Positions 13,268 through 20,623 of a stretch of DNA of 20,623 bases are shown piece by piece. Positions within the stretch are counted from its first letter, which is position 1. Each line of letters begins with the position of its first letter. A model generated the notes under the pieces. That model was not told the origin of the DNA, made no database searches, and saw only the letters and a list, made by a program, of their open reading frames with translations. Position numbers and translations under genes: made by a program. This stretch comes from a bacterium. GTDB taxonomy: Bacteria; Margulisbacteria; Marinamargulisbacteria; JAAEMD01. The DNA lies in assembly GCA_024225875.1 (NCBI GenBank), contig JAAEMD010000485.1:1-20623 (forward strand), written 5' to 3'.

Positions 13268-15064
13268 ATGCAAAGAGATCAAATGAATATAGTAATCGTT
13301 GGTCATGTGGATCACGGAAAAAGTACAGTAATAGGCAGATTATTAGCTGACACAGGATCTTTACCGGAAGGAAAACTAGAACAGGTAAAAGCAACTTGTG
13401 CCAAAAATGCCAAACCTTTTGAATATGCTTTTTTGTTAGATGCGTTAAAGGATGAGCAGGCCCAGGGCATAACCATTGATGCGGCACGCTGTTTTTTTAA
13501 AACATCTAAACGAGACTATATTATATTAGATGCACCTGGCCATATTGAGTTTCTAAAAAATATGGTAACAGGCGCTGCAAGAGCAGAAACTGCCCTTTTA
13601 GTTATCGATGCATCAGAAGGTATCCAGGAAAATTCCAGGCGTCATGGGCATATGGTTTCTCTGCTGGGAATCAGGCAGGTTGTTGTGCTTGTCAACAAAA
13701 TGGATATTGTAAAGTACAGTGAAAAAGTATTCAGGGAAATTGAAGAAGAATACCGTGACTTTTTAGCTGAACTGAATGTCTCTCCTGTCAATTTTATTCC
13801 TGTCAGCGCCAGAGAAGGTGATAATATTGTGCATTTATCAAAAAAAATGCCCTGGTACCAGGGATACTCCATAAAACAACAGTTAGACCAGCTCAAAAAA
13901 CAGGAAGATTTACCGGATCAGGCACTCAGGTTTCCAGTACAGGATGTTTATAAGTTTACGGAGGGTGCTGATGAGCGCAGGATTATTGCAGGAACAATAG
14001 AGACCGGCAGCATAAACACTGGAGATGAAGTGGTATTTCTACCTTCACGCAAAGAATCGACCATTAAGACAATAGAAGAGTTTAATGTACCTGCAAAAAA
14101 AACAGCTTATGCAAAAGAAGCCATTGGCTTTACCCTGACAACTCAAATATATATTCGTTCAGGCGAACTAATGGTAAAAAAAACGGAGAAAATACCGAAT
14201 GTAAGCACAAGATTTAAAGCTAATATATTCTGGATGGGCAAATCGCCTATGATTAAAAACAAAAGGTACAAAATAAAATTAGCCGCTGCCAGAACAACAG
14301 TTAAACTGGTAGATATTTTAAACTGTCTGGACGCTTCAGACCTTAGTTCCGTTGCAAATAAGCAGGTCATAGAAAAACATGATGTATGTGAATGCATTCT
14401 GGAAACAACAAGGCCTGTAGCTTTTGATTTAGCTGATGAGCTGGAAAATACCAGCCGATTTGCCATTGTCGATAATTATGAAATATCCGGAGGAGGAATT
14501 GTCCTCAATAATTTATCGACCGAAGAAAGCATGTTCGAAAAAAATATCAGAGAACGAGAATTTTCCTGGGAGAAAAGCGCTATTTCTCTTAAGGAAAGAG
14601 CTGATTCTTATAAACATAGATCAAAATTTGTTTTATTAACCGGCCCGCCTGATACAGGAAAACAGAAAATAGCAAGGGCTTTGGAAAGAAGGCTTTTTGA
14701 AAATAATTATAAAGTTTACTACCTGGGAAAAGTTACTATGGAACATGGTCTGGACTCTGATATTTCAAGTTACCCGGATAGTAATGATGAGTACATACGC
14801 CGTCTGGGAGAACTGGCAAGAATAATGACTGATGCCGGACAGATATTCATTACCACAATATCTGATGCAGATGATTTTGATATTAGAAAGTTAAAATTAT
14901 TAAATGAACCAAATGAAATATTAGTAGTAAATACTGGCAGCAATATCTTTAATAATTTTAAAGTAGATCTGGACCTGGACGAACATATTGATGTACAAAA
15001 GGCTGTTTTAAGCATCGAAAAACTGTTAAAGGAAAAAGAAATAATTCTTGAGTACTATCTATGA
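13268..15064 (+). CDS. cysN: Sulfate adenylyltransferase subunit 1 (GTPase) with degenerate APS kinase domain
   Basis: The GTPase subunit of ATP sulfurylase. Residues 1-430 are EF-Tu-like: G1 loop GHVDHGKS at 12-19, G3 DAPGHIEFLKNM, G4 NKMD, G5 SAREGDN, then two beta-barrel domains. Residues about 450-598 resemble a CysC (APS kinase) domain fused at the C-terminus, seen in ALERRLFENNYKVYYLGK and the EYIRRLGELARIMTDAG helix. Its key residues have decayed: the P-loop reads GPPDTGKQ at 459-466 with Gln in place of Ser/Thr, and the Asp-Gly-Asp substrate motif after the KVYYL strand is Gly-Lys-Val. Kinase activity is therefore unlikely, leaving a structural or regulatory role. The stop overlaps the next start by 4 bases. 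Confidence 0.93.
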   Translation: MQRDQMNIVIVGHVDHGKSTVIGRLLADTGSLPEGKLEQVKATCAKNAKPFEYAFLLDALKDEQAQGITIDAARCFFKTSKRDYIILDAPGHIEFLKNMVTGAARAETALLVIDASEGIQENSRRHGHMVSLLGIRQVVVLVNKMDIVKYSEKVFREIEEEYRDFLAELNVSPVNFIPVSAREGDNIVHLSKKMPWYQGYSIKQQLDQLKKQEDLPDQALRFPVQDVYKFTEGADERRIIAGTIETGSINTGDEVVFLPSRKESTIKTIEEFNVPAKKTAYAKEAIGFTLTTQIYIRSGELMVKKTEKIPNVSTRFKANIFWMGKSPMIKNKRYKIKLAAARTTVKLVDILNCLDASDLSSVANKQVIEKHDVCECILETTRPVAFDLADELENTSRFAIVDNYEISGGGIVLNNLSTEESMFEKNIREREFSWEKSAISLKERADSYKHRSKFVLLTGPPDTGKQKIARALERRLFENNYKVYYLGKVTMEHGLDSDISSYPDSNDEYIRRLGELARIMTDAGQIFITTISDADDFDIRKLKLLNEPNEILVVNTGSNIFNNFKVDLDLDEHIDVQKAVLSIEKLLKEKEIILEYYL

Positions 15065-15510
15065 AGTTTTTGCCCATCGGGCTTAATATTGAAGATAAGA
15101 AAATAATGATAGTAGGTGGCGGGAATACAGCACTGCAAAAAATTAAACAGTTAAGGAACTTTACATCCAGCATCTCAGTTGTTGCTCTTAAAGTCTCTCC
15201 AGAAATAAAGCATACAGGGATTCCTTTTATAGAAAAGGCCTACTCCTGCAGTGACCTTGAAGGTACTGATCTTATTTATGCCTGTACAAATAATAAAGAT
15301 TTAAACAGGCAAATTAGAAGTGATGCTGCTAAAAGGCATGTTTTAATAAATGTAGTTGATGATATAGAGTTAAGTGATTTTATATCGCCTGCTGTTTATA
15401 AGAAAGCGAATATGACTGTATCAGTATCTTCTGATGGCAAAAATGTGCTGAAATCTATTAAGTGGCGGGATAAAATCAAAAAAATTTTTAATGATAAAGC
15501 TGATAAGTAA
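15061..15510 (+). CDS. Precorrin-2 dehydrogenase (SirC/YlnF/Met8-like)
   Basis: Oxidises precorrin-2 to sirohydrochlorin with NAD+, the step before iron insertion to siroheme; Met8-type relatives also insert iron. The 149-residue protein has FLPIGLNIEDKKIMIVGGG (here the nucleotide-binding GGGNTA loop at about 18-23), a middle NADP-domain strand SDLEGTDLIYACTNN, and the signature INVVDD followed by DFISPAVYKK, whose Asp corresponds to the catalytic Asp of this family. It is at the short end for the family, similar to YlnF, and lacks most of the C-terminal helical region of longer enzymes. It starts in the last codons of cysN and overlaps hemA by 20 bases. No separate ferrochelatase gene is visible. 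Confidence 0.9.
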   Translation: MKFLPIGLNIEDKKIMIVGGGNTALQKIKQLRNFTSSISVVALKVSPEIKHTGIPFIEKAYSCSDLEGTDLIYACTNNKDLNRQIRSDAAKRHVLINVVDDIELSDFISPAVYKKANMTVSVSSDGKNVLKSIKWRDKIKKIFNDKADK

Positions 15511-16348
15511 AGATACAAAGTCTGATTTAGTTGAAAGAGAAAGGTATTTAACAGGATTAAAGGATACTCTACCTGATAAACATGTACTGTTACAGACCTG
15601 TAATAGAGTAGAAGTTTATAGTGGGGAAAAAGATATACCAGTAAAAATTGCAAGGCATCTGTTTAGAGTCGTATCAGGGTTAGAGTCTACCTTTACAGGT
15701 GAAACGGCTATCCAGGCTCAAGTTAAAAATGCTTATTTAGCATCTATTAAAAAGGGCACTGTATCAAGTGGGCTGCACAAGCTTTTTCAAAGCGCATTAA
15801 GAGTAGGGAAACGTGTCCGTACAGAAACAGATATTTCCAGGGGGGCTTTGTCTTACAGCCAGGCAGTGGTTGATATGATAAAAAAGAATGACGTTATTAT
15901 AAGCGATTCGAATATTTTGATTTTAGGTGTCAGTAATATTAATTTATCCGTAATAAAATTCCTTGTAAGCAGAAGCAGGGGCACAATTTTTATCGCTAAC
16001 AGAACATACGAAAAAGCTTTATCACTAAGTCAAAAACTGGGTTGTAAGGCCTTCAGGTTCGATCAACTTGATAATTTAATAAAAAATTGTGATATTTTAA
16101 TTTCTGCAACTTCAGCACCACATTATATAGTTAAATATGAAAACTATATTAATAACCGTAAAATCCATATATTTGATCTGGCTGTACCCAGAGATATTGA
16201 CCCCAGGATTGGTCAGTATCCAGAAGTAAGTTTATACAATATCGAAGTAATAGAACAAAGTATTCAAATGAACTTAAATGAGCGCAGGCAGAAAGTGAAA
16301 TCAGCAGAAAATATTATAGAAGAGGAGCTCGCTCAGTTTTATGAGTAG
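15491..16348 (+). CDS. hemA: Glutamyl-tRNA reductase, short form without dimerisation domain
   Basis: Reduces Glu-tRNA to glutamate-1-semialdehyde with NADPH, the entry to C5 tetrapyrrole synthesis. Visible family features are the active-site Cys37 in LLQTCNRVEVY, GLESTFTGETAIQAQVKNAY, the GKRVRTETDIS helix, FIANRTYEKA, ISATSAPH, and DLAVPRDIDP. It ends at residue 285, in the spine helix (NLNERRQKVKSAENIIEEEL), where usual enzymes of about 420 residues continue with a C-terminal dimerisation domain of about 100 residues. That domain is absent. The NADPH glycine loop is also unusual: GVSNIN at 146-151, where most have GAGEMG or similar. The frame stops cleanly and hemC starts inside it, so this looks like a design and not a frameshift. 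Activity is not certain. Confidence 0.88.
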   Translation: MIKLISKDTKSDLVERERYLTGLKDTLPDKHVLLQTCNRVEVYSGEKDIPVKIARHLFRVVSGLESTFTGETAIQAQVKNAYLASIKKGTVSSGLHKLFQSALRVGKRVRTETDISRGALSYSQAVVDMIKKNDVIISDSNILILGVSNINLSVIKFLVSRSRGTIFIANRTYEKALSLSQKLGCKAFRFDQLDNLIKNCDILISATSAPHYIVKYENYINNRKIHIFDLAVPRDIDPRIGQYPEVSLYNIEVIEQSIQMNLNERRQKVKSAENIIEEELAQFYE

Positions 16349-18290
16349 AAATACTATTCGAGTGCTTTCCAGATCGTCCAGGCTGGCCCTTCTACAGGTA
16401 AACGAAGTAATGTCAAAATTAGCTGCTGTTAAATACAGTATAAAAACTATTTCTACTTATGGTGATAAAAATAAACATATCCCGCTAAGCTCGGATATAG
16501 AGCCTGACTTTTTCACAAAAGAAATAGATGAAGCTCTTTTGAAAAAAGAGGGTGATATCGCAATTCACTCAGCCAAAGACCTGCCCTTTCCACTGCCAGA
16601 ATATTTAACTGTAATCGCATTAACCGAAGCCTTTGATAAAAAAGATGCTCTTATAAGCATCAATGGCTGTAAATTAACAGATTTACCCAGAGGTGCCAGA
16701 ATAGGCACCAGCTCTTTACAAAGAAAAAATCAGATACTGGGTGTTAGACCTGACCTTGAAATAGTTGATATAAGAGGGTCAATTGAAGAGAGAACAGCAC
16801 TGCTTGATTCGAAACAAATAGACGCTCTTATTGTTGCTGCCTGCGCACTGAAAAGATTGAACCTGGAAAACAGGATATCTGAGATCCTGGAATTTCCAAC
16901 ACATTATCATCAGGGTAATTTAGCTGTAACAGCAGTAGTAGATCGGGCTGATATGAGGGTTTTGTTCAACAGTATAGATATTAGAAACAATTATGGACAA
17001 GTATTTTTAGCTGGTGCAGGTACCGGCAGCCAGGAATATCTTACCCTGAAAACAGATCGCTGTTTAAAAAAGGCTGACATCATTTTTTATGATGACTTGA
17101 TAGATAAAAAAATGTTGAGCAACTATTCTGCTGCTAAAGAATATGTCGGTAAAAGAAAAGGATGGCATAAGTATGATCAAAACGAAATCAACGAAAAGCT
17201 TTATCAAAGTGCTTTAGCCGGGAAAAGAACTGTCCGTTTAAAAGGTGGCGATCCTCTTATATTTGGCAGGCTGGGTGAAGAGCTTGATTACTTAAAAAAA
17301 AGATTTATAGATGTTGAGGTTATACCCGGAATTAGTGCCTTTCAAGTCGCCGCAGCAGCAGCACAGGTACCATTAACCAGTAGAATGCTTTCAAACTCCA
17401 TTACACTTCATACTGCTCAGTATGCAAAAAATGATAATAAGAGCAGTAATAACAGTAAAAAAGATACATTAATATATTTTATGGGCGCATCACGTCTGCA
17501 TGAAGTGAGTTCACAGTTATTATCAAAAGGCTTTAACCAGGAAACTTCTGTTGCTTTAATACAAAGTGCCGGCAGCCTTAATGAAAAAATTGTTAAAACC
17601 TCCGTAAAAAAAATGCCCGGAATGAATCTGGAATCTCCAGTGATTGTAATTGCCGGAGACGTGGTTAGAGAGTCATATCAACAATCAAAAATACTTTATA
17701 CTGGCCTGAATCCAGATAATATTAAAATGCCTGGTAGAATACTACATTATCCTTTAATAAAGATCGTACCAGCTAAAAAAGAGTTGAGTATAAATAGTTA
17801 TGATGCCGTGGTTTTTACCAGTATTTCAGCTGTAAGTATATTTTGCAGATACAATACAATCCTGAAATCTCAAAAAATATTTGCAATAGGGCCATATACC
17901 AGAAACGAGATAGAGAAATTCGGGTATGAGGTTAATCATATGCCGAAAATATTTGATTCTGACCATTTAGCCCGGGAAATAATAAATACTGGCTATAACA
18001 GAGTTCTGTATCCCTGCTCTAATCTCTCCTCGAATAATATCCACAAGCTTGACAATGTGTATAAAGAGGTCATATATAAAACAGAACAGTTGAAACAACC
18101 TGTAGTAGATCTCCAGGAGTTTACCGGGATTATTTTCAGCAGCTCATCTACAGTTGACGCTTTTCTGGAAATATACAGGGAAATACCGCAGCATTTAGTA
18201 TTATATGTATATGGAGAATATACAAAAAACACATTGAACCAAAAAGGATATATCTATAATGTTCAAAAGATACCGTTATCGAAGAGTTAA
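16341..18290 (+). CDS. hemC-cobA-hemD: Triple fusion: truncated HemC, CobA (SUMT), HemD
   Basis: One 649-residue protein spans porphobilinogen to precorrin-2. Residues 1-216 match domains 1 and 2 of hydroxymethylbilane synthase: VLSRSSRLALLQ, the catalytic Asp80 in IHSAKDLP, GTSSLQRKN (usually LRR, so the first Arg is Gln), DIRGSIEER. Domain 3, which carries the cysteine that holds the dipyrromethane cofactor, is missing. Residues about 218-443 are uroporphyrinogen-III methyltransferase: FLAGAGTGSQEYLTLK (usually GAGPGDP), DIIFYDDL, VRLKGGDPLIFGRLGEEL, VIPGISA. Residues about 450-649 are uroporphyrinogen-III synthase: VVFTSISAV, FAIGPYT and IIFSSSSTVDAF. It overlaps hemA by 8 and hemB by 32 bases. 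Confidence 0.92.
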   Translation: MSRNTIRVLSRSSRLALLQVNEVMSKLAAVKYSIKTISTYGDKNKHIPLSSDIEPDFFTKEIDEALLKKEGDIAIHSAKDLPFPLPEYLTVIALTEAFDKKDALISINGCKLTDLPRGARIGTSSLQRKNQILGVRPDLEIVDIRGSIEERTALLDSKQIDALIVAACALKRLNLENRISEILEFPTHYHQGNLAVTAVVDRADMRVLFNSIDIRNNYGQVFLAGAGTGSQEYLTLKTDRCLKKADIIFYDDLIDKKMLSNYSAAKEYVGKRKGWHKYDQNEINEKLYQSALAGKRTVRLKGGDPLIFGRLGEELDYLKKRFIDVEVIPGISAFQVAAAAAQVPLTSRMLSNSITLHTAQYAKNDNKSSNNSKKDTLIYFMGASRLHEVSSQLLSKGFNQETSVALIQSAGSLNEKIVKTSVKKMPGMNLESPVIVIAGDVVRESYQQSKILYTGLNPDNIKMPGRILHYPLIKIVPAKKELSINSYDAVVFTSISAVSIFCRYNTILKSQKIFAIGPYTRNEIEKFGYEVNHMPKIFDSDHLAREIINTGYNRVLYPCSNLSSNNIHKLDNVYKEVIYKTEQLKQPVVDLQEFTGIIFSSSSTVDAFLEIYREIPQHLVLYVYGEYTKNTLNQKGYIYNVQKIPLSKS

Positions 18291-19203
18291 TACTGAAACA
18301 AGGATGAGGTACAGAGAAACACTGATAAGTAAAGCTGATTTGATATGGCCGGTTTTTTTAGTTGAGGGAAATAATATAAAAAAAGAGATCTCCGGCATGC
18401 CAGGCGTTTTCCATTATTCGGCCGACTTTTTAATACCTGATTTAAAAGAACTTTATTTTCAGGGATTAACATCCATTATACTTTTCCCTGTTCCGGACAA
18501 AAAAGATCTGGAATATGCTTATCACAGTCAGGGCATTTTACAAAAAGCTATACCGAAAATAAAAGAGCATCTGCCCGGGCTTGAAATCATCACAGATGTT
18601 TGTCTCTGTTCTTTTACAGTTAACGGACACTGTCATATCGGAGATAATGACAAAACCTGTGAAATATTAGCAGATATTGCGTTAAGCCATGCCAGAGCTG
18701 GAGCAGATATTGTAGCTCCTTCTGATATGATGGACGGCAGGATATTTTATATAAGAGAAAAACTTAATAAAAATAAATTCAAGAAGACTGAAATTTTATC
18801 TTATGCAGCTAAATATGCCTCATCTTTTTATGGTCCTTTTAGAAAAGCCGCCAAAAGTACTCCAGGAAGCGGTGATCGAAAAACTTATCAAATGGATTAT
18901 GCTAATTCCGAAGAAGCAATGATGGAAATATCGTCCGATATTGAAGAGGGCGCAGGTCAAATTATTATTAAACCGGCCCTGTCATATTTAGACATTATAA
19001 ATAAGGCCAGAACCTTATTTAAAATACCAGTTGTTGCTTATAATGTTTCTGGTGAATACTGTATGATCAGAAATGCGGTTGAAAACAAATTGTGTAATGA
19101 AGATATTATACTGGAAATATTAATTGCTATGAAAAGAGCAGGTGCATCAAGAATCATATCATATTTTGTGCCGTACCTGTTTTATAAGCAGTTACTAATG
19201 TAA
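18259..19203 (+). CDS. hemB: Delta-aminolevulinic acid dehydratase (porphobilinogen synthase)
   Basis: Condenses two 5-aminolevulinate molecules to porphobilinogen. At 314 residues it is of normal length. Zinc cysteines are present in DVCLCSFTVNGHCHIGDN (Cys-x-Cys-x7-Cys), which marks the zinc-dependent class. The two Schiff-base lysines are in SYAAKYASSFYGPFR and IIIKPALSYLDI. GADIVAPSDMMDGRI and VVAYNVSGEYCMI are further signatures. The N-terminal RYRRVNTETRMR matches the usual arm. The ATG lies 32 bases inside the end of the hemC-cobA-hemD frame; no strong ribosome binding site is visible, so coupling is likely. The next gene starts 4 bases after its stop. Confidence 0.96.
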   Translation: MFKRYRYRRVNTETRMRYRETLISKADLIWPVFLVEGNNIKKEISGMPGVFHYSADFLIPDLKELYFQGLTSIILFPVPDKKDLEYAYHSQGILQKAIPKIKEHLPGLEIITDVCLCSFTVNGHCHIGDNDKTCEILADIALSHARAGADIVAPSDMMDGRIFYIREKLNKNKFKKTEILSYAAKYASSFYGPFRKAAKSTPGSGDRKTYQMDYANSEEAMMEISSDIEEGAGQIIIKPALSYLDIINKARTLFKIPVVAYNVSGEYCMIRNAVENKLCNEDIILEILIAMKRAGASRIISYFVPYLFYKQLLM

Positions 19204-19207
19204 AGCT

Positions 19208-20467
19208 ATGAACAAAAAAACAATAAAATCAGACAGTGCTTTTAACGAAGCAGAAAAGTATATAGCAGGCGGTGTTAACAGTCCGGTAAGGTCCTTTAGT
19301 GCTATAGGAAGAGCACCAGTATTTATTCAAAAGGGTAAAGGCTCCAGTCTTTTTGATGTAGACGGTAATGAATATATTGATTTCTGCTGCTCCTGGGGTG
19401 CTCTTATTCTGGGGCATGCTCATAATAAAGTTGTTGATGCAGTGATCGCAACAATCAGAAACGGCACAAGTTTCGGCACACCAACAGAACTTGAAACTGA
19501 GCTGGCGAAAATGATTACCGAGAGAATAGGATCAATAGATAAGGTTCGTTTTGTTAATTCCGGCACTGAAGCTGTGATGAGTGCCGTCAGATTAGCACGG
19601 GCCTATACAGGTAAAAATAAAATCCTCAAGTTCGAAGGCTGTTATCATGGACACTCAGATTCTTTATTAGTTGCAGGCGGGTCAGGCTTAAATAATCTGG
19701 CACAGGCTTCCTCTCAAGGGGTACCTTTGTCTTTTATAAAGGACACGATATGTATACCCTTTAATAATAAAGAAGCCTTTATTAAAGCAATGACCTGCTA
19801 TGGCCAGGAGATTGCGGCTGTGATTGTTGAACCTGTTCCTGCCAATATGGGCGTAATATTACCTCAATCAGGTTTTCTGGAAACACTAAGGACAGTAACT
19901 CTGCAAAATAAATCTTTATTGATTTTTGATGAGGTCATTACCGGATTCAGGTTATGCCAAGGAGGGGCACAGGATTATTTTAATATCAGCCCGGATTTAA
20001 CTTGTTTAGGTAAAATAACTGGTGGCGGCTTTCCAGTTGGCGCCTTTGGCGGTAAATCAGAAATAATGGAAATGTTAGCTCCCAAAGGAGGGGTCTATCA
20101 GGCAGGCACACTTTCCGGCAACCCTGTAGCAGTGAGTGCTGGAATAGCTACTCTTAATCTGCTGACAAATTCTTTTTATCAAGAGCTTAACAGCAAGTCT
20201 GCTCTTTTTATTAACGCCCTCAGAAAAAAAATAAAAAACAGAGGTATCTTTGTTAACTCAGCTGGATCTATGTTCACATTATTTTTTAGTAAAAAAAGAC
20301 CTGACAGTTATACTGATGTTAAAAATTGCGATTTTAAAAAATTTGCTGGTTTTTATCAGGAACAAATGAGTAAGGGAGTGTACTTTTCGCCATCACAGTT
20401 TGAAGCAAATTTCATTTCTCAGGCACATAACAGCCGTGACCTGGAAAAAATCATCAGTTCTTTTTAA
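19208..20467 (+). CDS. hemL: Glutamate-1-semialdehyde 2,1-aminomutase
   Basis: A PLP enzyme that converts glutamate-1-semialdehyde, the HemA product, to 5-aminolevulinate for HemB. The 419-residue length is standard. Signatures run in order: YIAGGVNSPVRSFSAIG at the N-terminus, FSA-type cofactor contacts in FVNSGTEAVMSAVRLAR, FEGCYHGHSD, EPVPANMGV, LIFDEVITGFR, and the PLP lysine in LGKITGGGFPVGAFGG, followed by AGTLSGNPVA. It is the last gene of the operon inside the window. No terminator with a T run is seen in the 156 bases that follow, so transcription may continue beyond the window. Confidence 0.97.
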   Translation: MNKKTIKSDSAFNEAEKYIAGGVNSPVRSFSAIGRAPVFIQKGKGSSLFDVDGNEYIDFCCSWGALILGHAHNKVVDAVIATIRNGTSFGTPTELETELAKMITERIGSIDKVRFVNSGTEAVMSAVRLARAYTGKNKILKFEGCYHGHSDSLLVAGGSGLNNLAQASSQGVPLSFIKDTICIPFNNKEAFIKAMTCYGQEIAAVIVEPVPANMGVILPQSGFLETLRTVTLQNKSLLIFDEVITGFRLCQGGAQDYFNISPDLTCLGKITGGGFPVGAFGGKSEIMEMLAPKGGVYQAGTLSGNPVAVSAGIATLNLLTNSFYQELNSKSALFINALRKKIKNRGIFVNSAGSMFTLFFSKKRPDSYTDVKNCDFKKFAGFYQEQMSKGVYFSPSQFEANFISQAHNSRDLEKIISSF

Positions 20468-20623
20468 CAAAATATATGCTTGTATAGCTGGTACATCCAG
20501 CGATTTATATGCCAGAGATGCAGAGCTGCCTTTTCAAGTGCGATCAAAGATCCAGCATATAACCAGAACAAAAGAAGAATAAATTATCAATTATTAAATA
20601 TGTTTGCCTCAAGTGTTTCAGGA
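20468..20623. other. Sequence after hemL without a supported gene
   Basis: This stretch has a small hairpin, GCTGG-TACAT-CCAGC, at 20487-20501, not followed by a T run. One frame stays open to 20582, but it is the tail of a frame running through hemL with no start or ribosome binding site of its own. An ATG at 20600 begins a frame that stays open to the window end; it has no ribosome binding site and cannot be judged. Confidence 0.4.

Noticed and set aside
14143..14466. A 107-codon - strand frame inside cysN.
   Set aside because: It is antisense to the conserved GTPase barrel domains and has no start context or known motif.
20400..20582. Open frame of 60 codons that runs past the end of hemL.
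   Set aside because: It starts within hemL in another frame, has no ribosome binding site and no recognisable motif; the first third is a shadow of hemL.
1..20623. Mobile elements, CRISPR arrays, tRNA or rRNA genes.
   Set aside because: No transposase or integrase motifs, no regularly spaced repeats and no tRNA-like or rRNA-like sequences were seen anywhere in the window.

Overview
The window is a low-GC (roughly one-third G+C by eye), gene-dense bacterial chromosome segment, probably from a strict anaerobe. Evidence for anaerobiosis is a 2[4Fe-4S] ferredoxin, a small siroheme sulfite reductase of the AsrC/Fsr type with extra Fe-S clusters, and an Fe-S APS reductase. The neighbours eno, a DivIC/FtsB-like gene and a YabR-like S1 gene recall Bacillota (Halanaerobiales-like), but the diverged pseudokinase and SH3 proteins leave other lineages (for example Spirochaetota or a candidate phylum) open. 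I cannot fix the taxon from sequence alone.

Left part (1-6611, + strand): the 3' part of a TatD-family metal hydrolase; a membrane-anchored SH3b protein; enolase; a DivIC/FtsB-like division protein; an S1-domain protein; a PASTA-domain protein whose kinase domain has lost its catalytic residues; and a bifunctional RibD. Two of these genes, at 772 and 3698, have an extended -10 promoter placed so that the mRNA would start at the ATG. The block ends in a perfect palindromic terminator shared with a convergent 56-residue ferredoxin on the - strand (6657-6827), a gene too short for the supplied list.

Middle part (6828-7595): 768 bases without a protein gene, but rich in structure. It holds the ferredoxin promoter, a segment with interleaved complementary arms that reads best as a - strand structured RNA (about 6961-7185), and a strong + strand promoter (7216-7244). 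The predicted start of that promoter falls at the foot of a 168-nt multi-segment stem (7252-7419). More hairpins with mutually exclusive pairings follow, up to the first gene of the next operon. I recognise no known riboswitch class in it.

Right part (7596-20467, + strand): 15 closely spaced or overlapping genes that form one assimilatory sulfur and siroheme operon. CysD and CysN activate sulfate to APS, CysH reduces APS to sulfite, and the siroheme enzyme reduces sulfite to sulfide. A ThiS-like carrier (HcyS), an E1-like enzyme (HcyF), a JAMM peptidase (HcyD) and MetY then match the protein-thiocarboxylate homocysteine route described in Wolinella succinogenes. TusA-like and DUF2061 proteins lie between them. 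The rest of the operon builds the siroheme cofactor: precorrin-2 dehydrogenase, HemA, a HemC-CobA-HemD triple fusion, HemB and HemL. Several enzymes are trimmed: HemA lacks its C-terminal dimerisation domain, the HemC part lacks domain 3 with the dipyrromethane-cofactor cysteine, and the APS-kinase domain of CysNC has lost its P-loop Ser/Thr. The last 156 bases hold no gene that I can support.
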